DNA of 64,000 nucleotides from Limivivens sp034101475 (lineage in GTDB: Bacteria; Bacillota; Clostridia; Lachnospirales; Lachnospiraceae). The stretch covers positions 1-64,000 of the forward strand of contig JAXEJQ010000075.1 of NCBI GenBank assembly GCA_034101475.1. The letters run 5' to 3'. Position numbers and translations under genes: made by a program. The notes beneath the pieces were generated by a model. That model was not told the DNA's origin. It saw only the letters and a list, made by a program, of their open reading frames with translations, and ran no database searches. This document shows positions 8,636 through 16,711 of this stretch, one piece after another (positions within the stretch are counted from its first letter, which is position 1; the number at the start of each line of letters is the position of its first letter).

Positions 8636-9158
8636 ATCCCGCCGCACAGCGGGCCAGAATCTGCTCCGTTTCTCCCATATGGCCATGGCTGTCCTTATTC
8701 ACCAGAATCACAGACCCGATGGCATCTCCCTCGCACAGAATCGGACAAACCACCTGGGGCATACTTTCTCCGTTCTCATCCATTGCAATCTTCACATATT
8801 TCCTGTCATCCCTGTCTGTCAGCACCTGCTCCCGCTCCTGGATAACATTCTCCAGCTGCTTGCTGATCGCCTTTCCCACATAATCCTTTTTCATTCCCCC
8901 TGCCGCCGCCACTACCTGATCCCGATCTGTAATGCAGACATTGTGGCCGCTGGACTGGGCCAATGCCTCCGCATATTCCCTGGCAAAAGCTCCCAGTTCT
9001 CCGATGGGCGAATATTTTTTCAGAATGATTTCTCCCTCCCGGTCTGTAAAGATTTCCAGCGGATCTCCTTCCTTAATCCGCAGGGTTCTTCGGATTTCCT
9101 TCGGAATAACCACTCTGCCGAGATCATCAATTCTTCTCACAATTCCTGTAGCTTTCAT
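8610..9158 (-). CDS. spoVT: stage V sporulation protein T
   Basis: This 182-residue transcriptional regulator of forespore genes has an N-terminal AbrB/SpoVT swapped-hairpin DNA-binding domain (MKATGIVRRIDDLGRVVIPK, then EIRRTLRIKEGDPLEIFTDREGEI) and a C-terminal GAF-like domain (about residues 55-180). It matches SpoVT of Bacillus and Clostridium in length and domain order, which supports a spore-forming host. The ATG at 9158 has GGAGGAA 7 bases upstream, and that site lies in one arm of a 13-bp inverted repeat. The first ten codons and the leader are duplicated near 17.6 kb. Confidence 0.95.
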   Translation of the reverse strand: MKATGIVRRIDDLGRVVIPKEIRRTLRIKEGDPLEIFTDREGEIILKKYSPIGELGAFAREYAEALAQSSGHNVCITDRDQVVAAAGGMKKDYVGKAISKQLENVIQEREQVLTDRDDRKYVKIAMDENGESMPQVVCPILCEGDAIGSVILVNKDSHGHMGETEQILARCAAGFMGRQMEQ

Positions 9159-9296
9159 ATAAAAATTCCTCCATTTACTGTGCTTTCCATTGCTGGAATT
9201 AGTATCTGTAAATGGAGGAAATTTATGCGTTTTATCCTCTTAATATCCCTTTACTTTGACCTGCGGCAAGGATCTTTTCCTAACTTAATATTTTAT
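9131..9296. repeat. direct repeat A, left copy (spoVT 5' end and leader)
   Basis: This 166-bp segment matches 17603-17768 without indels and with about six mismatches by eye. It carries the first codons of spoVT, its leader hairpin and the spacer that separates spoVT from the upstream kinase gene. Confidence 0.85.
9166..9220 (-). promoter_or_regulatory. 13-bp inverted repeat covering the spoVT ribosome binding site
   Basis: TTCCTCCATTTAC at 9166-9178 is perfectly complementary to GTAAATGGAGGAA at 9208-9220, with a 29-nt loop. In the spoVT transcript the downstream arm contains the Shine-Dalgarno sequence GGAGGAA, so the folded leader would hide it. The same hairpin is preserved in the duplicate copy at about 17638-17692. 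Confidence 0.65.
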
Positions 9297-9297
9297 G

Positions 9298-9442
9298 ATG
9301 CCAGACATCCGATCCATCGGGCAAATGCACCAAAACGCTTCTGTTCCTGCAAGTCCGGGCTTCTCTATCCTGCCGCGGTAGTTATCGGGAGACAGCATTT
9401 CAACAGCGCGGGAGCGACACAGGACATCCGTGTTCTGACAGA
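9298..9442 (-). pseudogene. remnant of the hybrid histidine kinase (direct repeat B, left copy)
   Basis: This segment matches 19028-19173, which encodes part of the PAS-like region of the kinase; both contain CQNTDVLxRSRAVEMLS and DNYRGRIE. The 1,259 bases that separate repeats A and B in the right-hand copy are replaced here by a single base, so this is an internally deleted duplicate. It has no start codon or catalytic domain and cannot make a working protein. The bases from 9443 to 9538 show nothing further. Confidence 0.8.
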
Positions 9443-9538
9443 TTTCCTGGGCCGCGGTCTGACTATGGGCTCCGATGGGTTGATCGGCGAACAAAAGCAG
9501 CGGCTTACAATGGAAAGAAACTGTGTATTCCGATAGGT

Positions 9539-10267
9539 TCAGCGGGTATAGATCTCGATCGCCGCCGCCATAAATGCTGCCGTGCCAGCGCCGTACTGGT
9601 CGATGTGCTGTGTGAAGCGCTCATCGCCCACATACATCTGGCCGAGGCAGGAAAGGATTTCTTTCGTGCATGTGTAAAAATTGGACGTGATATAGGCCTG
9701 CCACTTTTTCACAAGCGCCTGTGCCTCCGCGCTGTCCGGGGCAAGGAAACGATTTTGGCCAAACTCACTGAGAATTCTTGCGCCCTCACCGTCCAGCATC
9801 TTTTGCTGTGCATCGCTGTAACTGCCCGACTTTTTTTCATACTCCGCATAGGCGGACGTATCGCCCCAGCGCTGCTTCGCTTCTTCGGCGTATTTCTTTT
9901 TCGCCTCTTCTATCTCTGTCGTATCAAATTGCCGGAAACTCATATCCTGTTCTCCTTTCAAGGTCTTGTCCACAAGAGAAATCAAGCTGTCCAGCCTGCT
10001 GCGTTTTTGCAGAAGAAGTTCCTTCTGCCTGCGCAAAGCAGTTTCTTTCTCATAGGCGGGATTCTGCATGATTTTTCTGATATCTTCCAGCGAAAAGTCA
10101 AGCTCACGGAAGAATAAGATCTGCTGCAGAACCACCAGATCCGTGTCGTTATAAACCCGGTAGCCCGCTTGCGTGACTTCACTGGGCTTCAGCAGACCGA
10201 TCTCGTCATAGTAATGCAGTGTGCGGACGGTCACGCCTGTCAGCTTTGCCACGTCGCTGATCTTCAT
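9539..10267 (-). CDS. MerR family transcriptional regulator with TipAS drug-binding domain
   Basis: This 242-residue protein has an N-terminal MerR winged helix (MKISDVAKLTGVTVRTLHYYDEIGLLKP), a dimerisation coiled coil (about residues 75-110) and a C-terminal TipAS-like antibiotic-recognition domain (about residues 120-240, with GARILSEFGQNRF and QMYVGDERFTQHID). TipAL-type regulators bind thiopeptides or other drugs and activate their own promoter. The start overlaps the stop of the upstream DUF2268 gene by 4 bases. The operon promoter has the 19-bp spacer expected of a MerR target, and an ABC exporter lies next to it. Confidence 0.9.
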   Translation of the reverse strand: MKISDVAKLTGVTVRTLHYYDEIGLLKPSEVTQAGYRVYNDTDLVVLQQILFFRELDFSLEDIRKIMQNPAYEKETALRRQKELLLQKRSRLDSLISLVDKTLKGEQDMSFRQFDTTEIEEAKKKYAEEAKQRWGDTSAYAEYEKKSGSYSDAQQKMLDGEGARILSEFGQNRFLAPDSAEAQALVKKWQAYITSNFYTCTKEILSCLGQMYVGDERFTQHIDQYGAGTAAFMAAAIEIYTR

Positions 10268-11172
10268 TGCCAGAAGTCCTCCGTCTGTTTCAGAATTTCG
10301 ACCGTTGGCGTGATGGTCGCCTCATAGATCGATGCACCTGTTTTCTTCAGGTAATGTCCGATCAGCGCATATCCGCAGGCGTAGCCGCCGCAGTAAGGCA
10401 TCCCGATGGGCTGACCTCCCCGCAGCGCCATAATTTCGTCGCCATAGAGATAGGAAGAAAGTGCCTGGAAATCGCACGTCATCAGATTTGCCCGGATGAG
10501 CGGCTTGACGGTTTCCCGCAGCGTCTCCGGCGTTGTCTCTCTGACCCACTTGCCGACCTTGTCTTCCCCGAACATCTTTGCGGCAAAGGTTTCTGCCAGA
10601 CCTTCCGACACGATCATATCCGCCAGTGTGATCTGGCTGCTCCACTGCATGAACTGCCAGCGGACATTGTGATTGGTTTCATGTGCCAGAGCCACCGGCA
10701 GCAGGGAAAGGGACCGCTCACCAGGTACAATGGAACCGATGATATAGCCGGGGATCCCGCCGTCGCCGCAATAGTCGCCTGCCATAACGGTCATGGGACT
10801 GCGCGGATCACTCAGCACCACCGTAAACACATACTCCTGCTGCGGCAGCCTGATCCCGTGCTGCTCAAAGCCCGAGAGTGTATTGCGGATGCTGTTTTCG
10901 CAGTCTGCCCAAAACGCCTCATTGCTGATCTGATCAATCTCCCCGTGGCGTTCCTCTGTGATCTGCGCCGGAGCATAGTAACCGCTCATGGCGGCAGCGG
11001 ATACCACATCGTAACCGCCATCCGTTTCTGCTCGCAGGGGGATTCCGACACACGACCATTTGAATGCAAAGGGTTTCATCAGCTCATCCCGATATATATT
11101 GTCTTTTTCGGCCGGCGCCGCGTTCATCATTTTCCGATAAATACGGTCAGACCGGATTGCAGTAATCTTCAT
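10264..11172 (-). CDS. DUF2268 domain-containing putative zinc protease
   Basis: This protein of about 302 residues has the HExxH-like zinc motif HETNHNVRWQ (around residue 172) and a downstream EGLAETFAAKMFGED helix supplying a third ligand, as in DUF2268 (YjaZ-like) predicted Zn-dependent proteases. No signal peptide is visible. The ATG at 11172 is chosen because CGGAGG precedes it. It is the first gene of a two-gene operon with the TipAS-type MerR regulator. The pairing suggests that the protein acts in sensing or degrading a peptide ligand, which is inference. Confidence 0.8.
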   Translation of the reverse strand: MKITAIRSDRIYRKMMNAAPAEKDNIYRDELMKPFAFKWSCVGIPLRAETDGGYDVVSAAAMSGYYAPAQITEERHGEIDQISNEAFWADCENSIRNTLSGFEQHGIRLPQQEYVFTVVLSDPRSPMTVMAGDYCGDGGIPGYIIGSIVPGERSLSLLPVALAHETNHNVRWQFMQWSSQITLADMIVSEGLAETFAAKMFGEDKVGKWVRETTPETLRETVKPLIRANLMTCDFQALSSYLYGDEIMALRGGQPIGMPYCGGYACGYALIGHYLKKTGASIYEATITPTVEILKQTEDFWQ

Positions 11173-11215
11173 AATAAAAACCTCCGTTTTGTTACTCATG
11201 TCCGAACATAATCCT

Positions 11216-11246
11216 AGGATACACTATGACGCAGTGTGAGAGTCAA
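11216..11246 (-). promoter_or_regulatory. MerR-type promoter with 19-bp spacer
   Basis: On the minus strand -35 TTGACT (11246-11241) and -10 TATCCT (11221-11216) are separated by 19 bases. The overlong spacer carries the inverted repeat ACACT-N7-AGTGT. This is the architecture activated by MerR-family regulators through DNA distortion. It drives the DUF2268-merR operon, so autoregulation is expected. Confidence 0.75.
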
Positions 11247-11273
11247 GAGGTTTTTCAAAAACTTGTTGCAGGA

Positions 11274-12176
11274 TCAGTGCCGCTTTCTCCCGGACAGGAG
11301 ATTCATCCCCACATACAGGCCCACAAAGATCACGATACCCGCAATCAGCACCAGATACATGGTGGGGAGTTCCACCTTGCTGCCAAAGAAATACAAATTG
11401 CAGTCCACGCTGTCTTTGATTGCCTCCACCACTTCACCGGGGAAGCCCTGGGTGCCCATTTCTTCAAACACGCCGCGCAGCGCATGGTTGCGCAGCAGGG
11501 AAGTGCCGTAAGTACCGGGCAGGAAGGAGATCACCTTCTGCAGTCCCTCCGAGAACTGGGAGATCGGCATATAGGCTCCGCAGATAAAGCCGTAACCGGC
11601 GCTGACGATGGTGCCCACGGCGGAACCCTGTCCATTGGTAGACAGAGGAAAGTTGACGCAGGAGGAAAGGGCTGTGCCGAACAACACCAGCAGTGCTACA
11701 TCCAGCAGCAGTGCCGCCACATCCCCGGCCGTCAGATACCAGCCCACATAAGCCAGATACCCCAGGCAGGCACCAGTTGCCGCAGAGCAGATCAGCAGGG
11801 TGGACAACAGCGTAGACAGATAGTAGCTCAGCGCCAGCGTGCCGGGCTTTACCGGCGCGATGGTCAGATCCCGTCTTGCTCCGGTGATCTTGTCCTGCAC
11901 CATCAGCAGATTGGAGCAGAAGGCCACTGTTACACAGCTCACAGCCAGCAGAGAGGATACCAGCTCTCCGCCCACGCAGCCGCCGATCAGCTTGTCGGAT
12001 ACCGTGGCTCCCGCCGCTTCCAGAGCGTCGCGAAAGGTTTCTTCATAGACGTTGCTTAAAAAGGTGCTGTACAGCACCAGCAGGATCAAAGGCGTGATCA
12101 GAGAGGTGAAAAACATGCCCTTGTCCTTGAAATACAGTTTCGTGTTGCGCTGAATCAGCGCGCCAAGTCCGGTCAT
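11274..12176 (-). CDS. ABC-2 type transporter permease
   Basis: This 300-residue permease has about six hydrophobic segments and an N-terminal amphipathic start (LGALIQRNTKLYFKDKGMFF) typical of ABC-2 exporters of the DrrB/antibiotic type. It shares a 4-base ATGA overlap with the upstream ATPase gene and has AGGAGG before its ATG. Together they form a two-component exporter. The adjacent TipAS-type regulator suggests drug or peptide export, but the substrate is unknown. Confidence 0.88.
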   Translation of the reverse strand: MTGLGALIQRNTKLYFKDKGMFFTSLITPLILLVLYSTFLSNVYEETFRDALEAAGATVSDKLIGGCVGGELVSSLLAVSCVTVAFCSNLLMVQDKITGARRDLTIAPVKPGTLALSYYLSTLLSTLLICSAATGACLGYLAYVGWYLTAGDVAALLLDVALLVLFGTALSSCVNFPLSTNGQGSAVGTIVSAGYGFICGAYMPISQFSEGLQKVISFLPGTYGTSLLRNHALRGVFEEMGTQGFPGEVVEAIKDSVDCNLYFFGSKVELPTMYLVLIAGIVIFVGLYVGMNLLSGRKRH

Positions 12177-13087
12177 TTTCCTGCACCTCCTGTCAGCTTT
12201 TTGCCGGTCACGGCAAGGAATACATCGTCCATCTTCCCCTTGGTAATCTCGTAATCCTGAAATACTTCCGGATATTTCAGAATCAATTCCGTGGCATCTG
12301 CCGTATTGGGAACCGATACCCGGTATGCGTCCCGGATCGTCTCATACGGCGTGCCCAGCTGCCTGATTTGTGCTTCTTCGGCACCGTAAAGGGTGATAAA
12401 ATCGCCGGTATAGGTGTTTTTCAGTGTCAGCGGCGTTCCCTCGGCAGCAATCCTGCCGCTGTCCAGGATCACCACATAATCCGCATCGGCCGCCTCCTCC
12501 ATGTAGTGGGTGGTGAGGAACACCGTCATACCCTCGTTTTTCCGCAGGTCGCCGATCACCCGCCACAGTGTGCTTCTGGTCTGGGGATCCAGACCGGTGG
12601 TGGGCTCATCGAGGATCAGGATTTTGGGCCGGTGCAGCAGTGCCCGGGCAATGTCGATCCTGCGTCGCTGGCCCCCGGAGAGCTTTCCCACGGAGCGCTT
12701 CAGCAGATCTTCAAATTCCAGCAATCCCGCCAGCTCCGCCAGACGCTGCCGGAACGTCTTTCCCCGAATCCCGTACAGGGCCGCGCGGCTCTGGAGATTG
12801 TCCTGCACGGATAAATCCTTATCCAGCACGGAGTTCTGAAAAACCACTCCCAGGTTCTGTTTGATGCTGTCGGGGTCCCGGTCCAGATCGACGCCGTCAA
12901 TCTGAACGGTTCCGGAATCCTTGGAAAGCTGCCCGCACATGATGTTGATGGTGGTGGATTTGCCTGCTCCGTTGATGCCCAGGAAAGCGAACAGCTCGCC
13001 TTCCTTTACACGAAAGCTCAGATCGTTTACCGCCTGCACGTCGCCGAAGCGTTTGCTCAGGCGTGAGATTTCAATGATATCGCTCAT
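12173..13087 (-). CDS. ABC transporter ATP-binding protein (DrrA-like)
   Basis: This 304-residue ATPase has Walker A GINGAGKST (about residue 40), the Q-loop VVFQNSVLD, signature LSGGQRRRIDIARAL, Walker B ILILDEPTTGLD and the H-loop TTHYMEEA. The C-terminal extension after about residue 225 matches DrrA/NodI-type exporters. The ATG at 13087 has AGGAGG upstream; the longer in-frame start lacks support. It is followed with a 4-base overlap by its permease. Confidence 0.92.
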   Translation of the reverse strand: MSDIIEISRLSKRFGDVQAVNDLSFRVKEGELFAFLGINGAGKSTTINIMCGQLSKDSGTVQIDGVDLDRDPDSIKQNLGVVFQNSVLDKDLSVQDNLQSRAALYGIRGKTFRQRLAELAGLLEFEDLLKRSVGKLSGGQRRRIDIARALLHRPKILILDEPTTGLDPQTRSTLWRVIGDLRKNEGMTVFLTTHYMEEAADADYVVILDSGRIAAEGTPLTLKNTYTGDFITLYGAEEAQIRQLGTPYETIRDAYRVSVPNTADATELILKYPEVFQDYEITKGKMDDVFLAVTGKKLTGGAGK

Positions 13088-13106
13088 AAATCGTTCCTCC
13101 TGTCTA

Positions 13107-13199
13107 TCAATATTCCGTCCTGCGGGGAATGACAATGGCGGCTATGATGTAAGCCAGACTGCCCCGGTTCCGGAGCAGTCCTTCCGTGATCCAATAGAA
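13107..13199 (-). pseudogene. possible C-terminal remnant of a PspC-like membrane protein
   Basis: One minus-strand frame ends LAYIIAAIVIPRRTEY and then stop, which looks like the end of a PspC-type membrane segment. No matching start or upstream portion is present, and the fragment abuts the ABC ATPase leader. I treat it as a relic; the family call is weak. Confidence 0.3.
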
Positions 13200-13547
13200 G
13201 ACAGCTTTCCATTTTTGTCCCCTCCAGGTTTCAAGCATATATCTCAGTCTTCGCTCATATCGTACAGGAAAACCTGCCTGACGGATAGGCGCATTTTGCA
13301 GTGGATTGTGTCTGTTTTATAGCCTACGGTTCGATCGCGGTGACGAGCACCACATAATGAAATAAGCAGAACGTGAACACCATTTCTGATGTCACGCTCT
13401 GCGTGTTTCGCGCCGGTAAGGAATATGTCCTTCTGATCAGCACAGCTATTCGACAAATTATAATTTGTCATTTTGTTACGCAGCGAGCTAACTCTGATTG
13501 AAGACAAACAAATCCTGATTTGTTTCATAGGCTATCATCTTCCTCCG
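13200..13547. other. gene-free stretch with two palindromes
   Basis: No convincing gene is present. There is an 18-bp perfect palindrome, GACAAATTATAATTTGTC, at 13452-13469 and a 9-bp inverted repeat, AAACAAATC/GATTTGTTT, at 13506-13525. Both lie just downstream of the kinase remnant on the minus strand. They could be terminators or operator sites. A minus-strand frame of 94 codons here has no recognisable motif. Confidence 0.5.
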
Positions 13548-14330
13548 TCATTTCTCTCCCCAACGCAGAACAATGGATAGATTCCCTTTTTCCCATTCCG
13601 CCCGAATGGAGCCGCCCATCTTTTCCGTCAACTGTTTTGCGATGGACAAGCCAAGACCGGTGGAGCCTTTCGCATTTTCAACGGTATAAAACCTTTCAAA
13701 CAATCTGTCTGCTTCCACTTGAGACAGACCGGAGGCCTGGTTCCGGAAGAGAATCTCTCCGGCTTCTGTTAGTATCACTGTTAAGTCCCCATCCGAGTAT
13801 TTGGCTGTATTTGCAAGAATATTGCTGAAAATCCGCTGGAAGGCTGTATTATCCAGCGTTCTTTTGACATCCGCTTCGGGCATATGGATTTCCGGCTCGA
13901 TTCCCCCTTCCGAGAGCATTCCATAGGCGCCGGCCAGGGCGATTTCCAGCTCGCTTTTCAGAGAGAGATCTGCGGGATTGATTTCATCACAGGCAGAAGT
14001 GATGACGGAATACTGTAACAGTTCTTCCGTCAGGCGCTTCAATGCTTCTGTCCGTTCCCGGATGACAGTCAGATACCGGTGTCCTTTCTCGTCTGTAGGT
14101 ACCGATTCCATCAGTTCCAGATAGCCGCTTATGGCGGCAAGGGGAGTCCGAAGGTCATGGGCGATGTTAGTGACTGCGTTTTTCAGTTCCAGATCCCCCT
14201 GCTGCAATCTTAGTCGTTCTTTCCGCAGCGCCTTTAATTCCCGATTGATGAAAAGTGCCAGACGCCGGATTTCAGGATCCGGAATAGAAACGGACACCGT
14301 TGTATTGGTGTCCACAGACAGCTTCAGTCT
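13548..14330 (-). pseudogene. sensor histidine kinase, N-terminally truncated
   Basis: The kinase core is intact to the eye: H-box NIAHDLRTPL, N-box FSNILANTAKYSDG, an F/G2 region FERFYT and GSTGLGLSIAKQL. The membrane-spanning sensor part and a start codon with a ribosome site are missing. The coding frame begins inside LKLSVDTNTT and is fused directly onto the end of the response-regulator remnant in another frame. The simplest reading is a deletion that removed the regulator's last codons and the kinase N-terminus. It would have been the membrane partner of an OmpR-type regulator. Confidence 0.75.
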
Positions 14331-14715
14331 GCGGAAAGCCGGAAGCCGATTCCCCAGACCGATGCGATGTATTCTTTGCCGCTGACCTCCCGAAGCTTTG
14401 TACGCAGATGACTGATATGGGTTTTCAGGGAGCTTTCTGTGCAATCCGGGGTATCTTCACTGATTCGATCCAGGATCACAGACTTGGCAATCACCTGACC
14501 CGGATTCTGAAGCAGCAGTTTCAGAATAGCATACTCTGTTCTGGTCAGGGAAACCGGCTGCCCCGAGCTTTCAACAGAGTGGGAGATCTGATTCATCACA
14601 ATATCGCCTGCGCGGCTCTGGGCGGATAAGGACATGCCAGACTTGCGAAGCTGCACCTCCACCCGGGCCAGCAGCATCACGGCTTCCGTACCGGAATATG
14701 CGCGCAGGCAGATAG
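14324..14715 (-). pseudogene. OmpR-family response regulator, DNA-binding half only
   Basis: The frame encodes the end of a receiver domain (LLARVEVQLRKSG) and a complete winged-helix effector domain (VSLTRTEYAILKLLLQNPGQ, SLKTHISHLRTKLREV, YIASVWGIGFRL). The phospho-acceptor receiver domain is gone. Upstream of about 14715 the frame continues into sequence that, in another frame, encodes a membrane protein, which marks a deletion junction. It pairs with the truncated kinase that follows. Confidence 0.75.
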
Positions 14716-14945
14716 ACCATATCAGAAAGCAATACAGCATAAGCCCGCTGCAGTTCCACGCCCTCTGCAAAGGCAGGGATCGGCTGACCGAACAGACTGA
14801 ATACATGACCGCCGTTGTACCAGGTCATGGCGCACGCTGCGCCCAGCGCGCAGATGGATGCACCCACGACGCTGAAAACAAACGCGATTTTTGCGAGAAT
14901 CTGAAAGCCCCGAAAGGTCTTCTGAATGGTTTGCAGCGTTTTCAT
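14716..14945 (-). pseudogene. N-terminal piece of a DUF2975-like membrane protein
   Basis: The frame starts MKTLQTIQKTFRGFQILAKI at 14945 and has two hydrophobic segments, then a FAEGVELQRAYAVLLSDMVYL region that resembles DUF2975-type proteins. It runs straight into response-regulator sequence in a different frame. The ATG overlaps the stop of the upstream lipoprotein gene (ATGA), which shows it was once part of an operon. The remainder of the protein is absent. Confidence 0.6.
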
Positions 14946-15340
14946 GTTGTTTCATCCTCAAGTTGAACATGAATGGTTCCTTTTGCATGCCGGGCTTCCA
15001 CAACAATCGTGTAGATACCGCTCTTCCGGATGTTCACCGTAAACGCAGTGGTTTCTTTCCCGTTCCCACGGTATAGGCTCGTCCCGTCCGGCGCTTTGAT
15101 CTCCATATACAGATCGCCTTTCTCTGTTTCAAATTAAATTTGAAGGACATCCTCCTCGCGCAGCTCAAGTGTATGCAGATCGGTTCCGTTCATCTTCTTA
15201 ATGTCCAGCAAATAGGCGTCCGGGTTTTTCACGCGGCTGCCCGAAAAACTCTCCCGATTGGAACAGGACAGAAATACAGAAATTCCTGCAAGAACCAGCA
15301 AGAGAAGTACGATCAATACAGCTTTATTTCTTTTCGACAT
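14942..15340 (-). pseudogene. lipoprotein-like secreted protein interrupted by an in-frame TAA
   Basis: The N-terminal part (ATG 15340, GAGG upstream) has a basic start, a hydrophobic core VLIVLLLLVLAGISVFL and a SCSN lipobox-like cysteine. After 68 codons the frame hits TAA at 15134-15136. It then continues open for about 63 more codons in the same frame (FETEKGDLYMEIKAPDGTSL, then GIYTIVVEARHAKGTIHVQ) to a natural stop at 14942-14944. A single CAA-to-TAA change would explain this. The downstream part looks like a beta-sandwich and matches the operon spacing. Confidence 0.7.
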
Positions 15341-15617
15341 TGTCCTCACTTGGATTTCCTTTCTTGATACAGGTTCCGATGACCAGACCGATCAGCATAC
15401 CGAGAGAAATGCCGATACCGGTATGATTCCCGAGTGAGATGCCGATGACTGTGCCAAGACACATTCCCAGGCACATACCCTCAGTTCCGTAATCTCCGGT
15501 TTTCTCTTCCTTCTTTTTCTTCCCTGCACCCCTGGCGGCGAGCACCGCAAGAAGCAGGCCCACCGTGATCCATGGCAGCGCCGCCCGAAGAAAATCGAAT
15601 ACAGCTTCCATAGTCAT
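15324..15617 (-). CDS. small glycine-zipper-like membrane protein
   Basis: This 97-residue protein has an N-terminal membrane segment, a short Lys-rich cytoplasmic loop (AGKKKKEEKTGD) and a Gly-rich second hydrophobic region with repeats of GMCLGT / GISLGN / GISLGM. No known domain is evident. It overlaps the start of the broken lipoprotein gene by 17 bases and appears to be one of the surviving genes of a decayed membrane-stress or bacteriocin-immunity-like operon. The role is unknown. Confidence 0.55.
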   Translation of the reverse strand: MTMEAVFDFLRAALPWITVGLLLAVLAARGAGKKKKEEKTGDYGTEGMCLGMCLGTVIGISLGNHTGIGISLGMLIGLVIGTCIKKGNPSEDNVEKK

Positions 15618-15691
15618 AAGTTCTCCTTCCGTATCAGTTCAAGTAAGAAGATTCTGAATCAGTGTCTGAACCTTAAATTTCTCTGTTTCCC

Positions 15692-15853
15692 TTACTGCTT
15701 CGCCAGCAGAGCGACGCCCGCACAGGCAAGGCCAAGGCCAAGCAGGGTAACGGCGGTTTGTGCCTCCAGACTTCCCAGGCAGGACAGCACCACAACGGCA
15801 ACGCCCATGGCCAGGGTCACAGCCTTGAAAATGACAGAAATGATCTCACGAAT
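15692..15853 (-). pseudogene. small membrane protein, start codon apparently lost
   Basis: An open frame of about 53 codons encodes two hydrophobic segments (VIFKAVTLAMGVAVVVLSCL and TLLGLGLACAGVALLAKQ). The expected initiator position is ATT at 15851-15853, followed by CGT GAG ATC. A stop codon lies three codons upstream and no ATG, GTG or TTG fits. It could start at ATT, but there is no strong ribosome site, so I regard it as probably inactive. A hairpin, ATGTCTGC/GCAGACAT, lies just upstream at about 15872-15891. Confidence 0.4.
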
Positions 15854-16063
15854 TGACTTTTATTATTGGTGATGTCTGCATCAGCAGACATTTCCGTTTA
15901 GTTTCAGCTTACACTCTATATTTTACAAGAGTGCGCCGACTGCATATAGGCCCTTTTTGTATGCATATGTGTCCGTTTTATAGATGCTGCAATTGATTAT
16001 GCCAGCATAATGCTTTCATCATCAATCACCTCACAGCCTGGAAGTTGTCGGTTTTTTTGTGTT

Positions 16064-16639
16064 TTATGCATTGAAGTACATGTCATAAACGATATAACCA
16101 TGTATGCCATCCAAGGATCCTTCATAAGTCTGCTGACGCATCATGCACCGGGGTTCTTTCATTGGATAGCCACTTGTTGGGAAAATGTTATATTCTGATG
16201 AGGTTCGAAATCCAACTTGATTATAAAAGTGATAATTTCCTTCAACAGTGATTCCTTTATAGCCCAATTCTCTCACTTTCTCAATTCCCAGCATTAACAT
16301 AGCGGTTCCAATTCCCCGGCGAAAATAGTCCGCATGAACAGATACGGGTGCTAACATGACAATTTCGGAATCGGCTCCATCGCCATGTCCTCCTTCCTTT
16401 GTAGGTGACAGCGGAAATTTAGAGAACAAAAAGTGTCCTACCACCTTGTTATCCAATTCCGCCACGAAGGACAATTCCGGAATATAAAATTGTGAATCTC
16501 TGATTTCCTCCACCAATGCAATAATATCGGTTCCATCAGAATAGTCTGTTCCTTCCTGAAAAGAACGCAAAATGAGAGAAACAATACTCTTATAATCTTT
16601 GTGTTCTTCCGGACGAATGGTAATCTCCGTATTCATCAT
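16064..16639 (-). CDS. GNAT family N-acetyltransferase
   Basis: This 191-residue acetyltransferase is similar to the YhbS/Eis-like GNAT group. It contains IRPEEHKDYKSIVSLILRSF at the N-terminus, then VSVHADYFRRGIGTAMLMLGIE, the acetyl-CoA binding motif A (R-R-G-I-G-T-A). A motif B segment follows (ITVEGNYHFYNQVGFRTSSEY). Of three closely spaced ATGs, the one at 16639 has GAGG at the best distance. It is one of the few intact genes in the decayed region. The acceptor substrate is unknown. Confidence 0.85.
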   Translation of the reverse strand: MMNTEITIRPEEHKDYKSIVSLILRSFQEGTDYSDGTDIIALVEEIRDSQFYIPELSFVAELDNKVVGHFLFSKFPLSPTKEGGHGDGADSEIVMLAPVSVHADYFRRGIGTAMLMLGIEKVRELGYKGITVEGNYHFYNQVGFRTSSEYNIFPTSGYPMKEPRCMMRQQTYEGSLDGIHGYIVYDMYFNA

Positions 16640-16711
16640 AGGCATATCCTCTTCTCAAGTTTCGATTGATATATCAAAAGCCATTACCCCGGCTTTTAAA
16701 ATGTCTGCCCA

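Noticed and set aside
9285..9494. 69-codon minus-strand frame as a gene
   Set aside because: Its recognisable part duplicates an internal segment of the histidine kinase at 19028-19173; the rest is random fusion, so it is a remnant.
13244..13528. 94-codon minus-strand frame as a gene
   Set aside because: It has no ribosome site, no motif and an unusual composition, and it overlaps palindromes in a decayed region.
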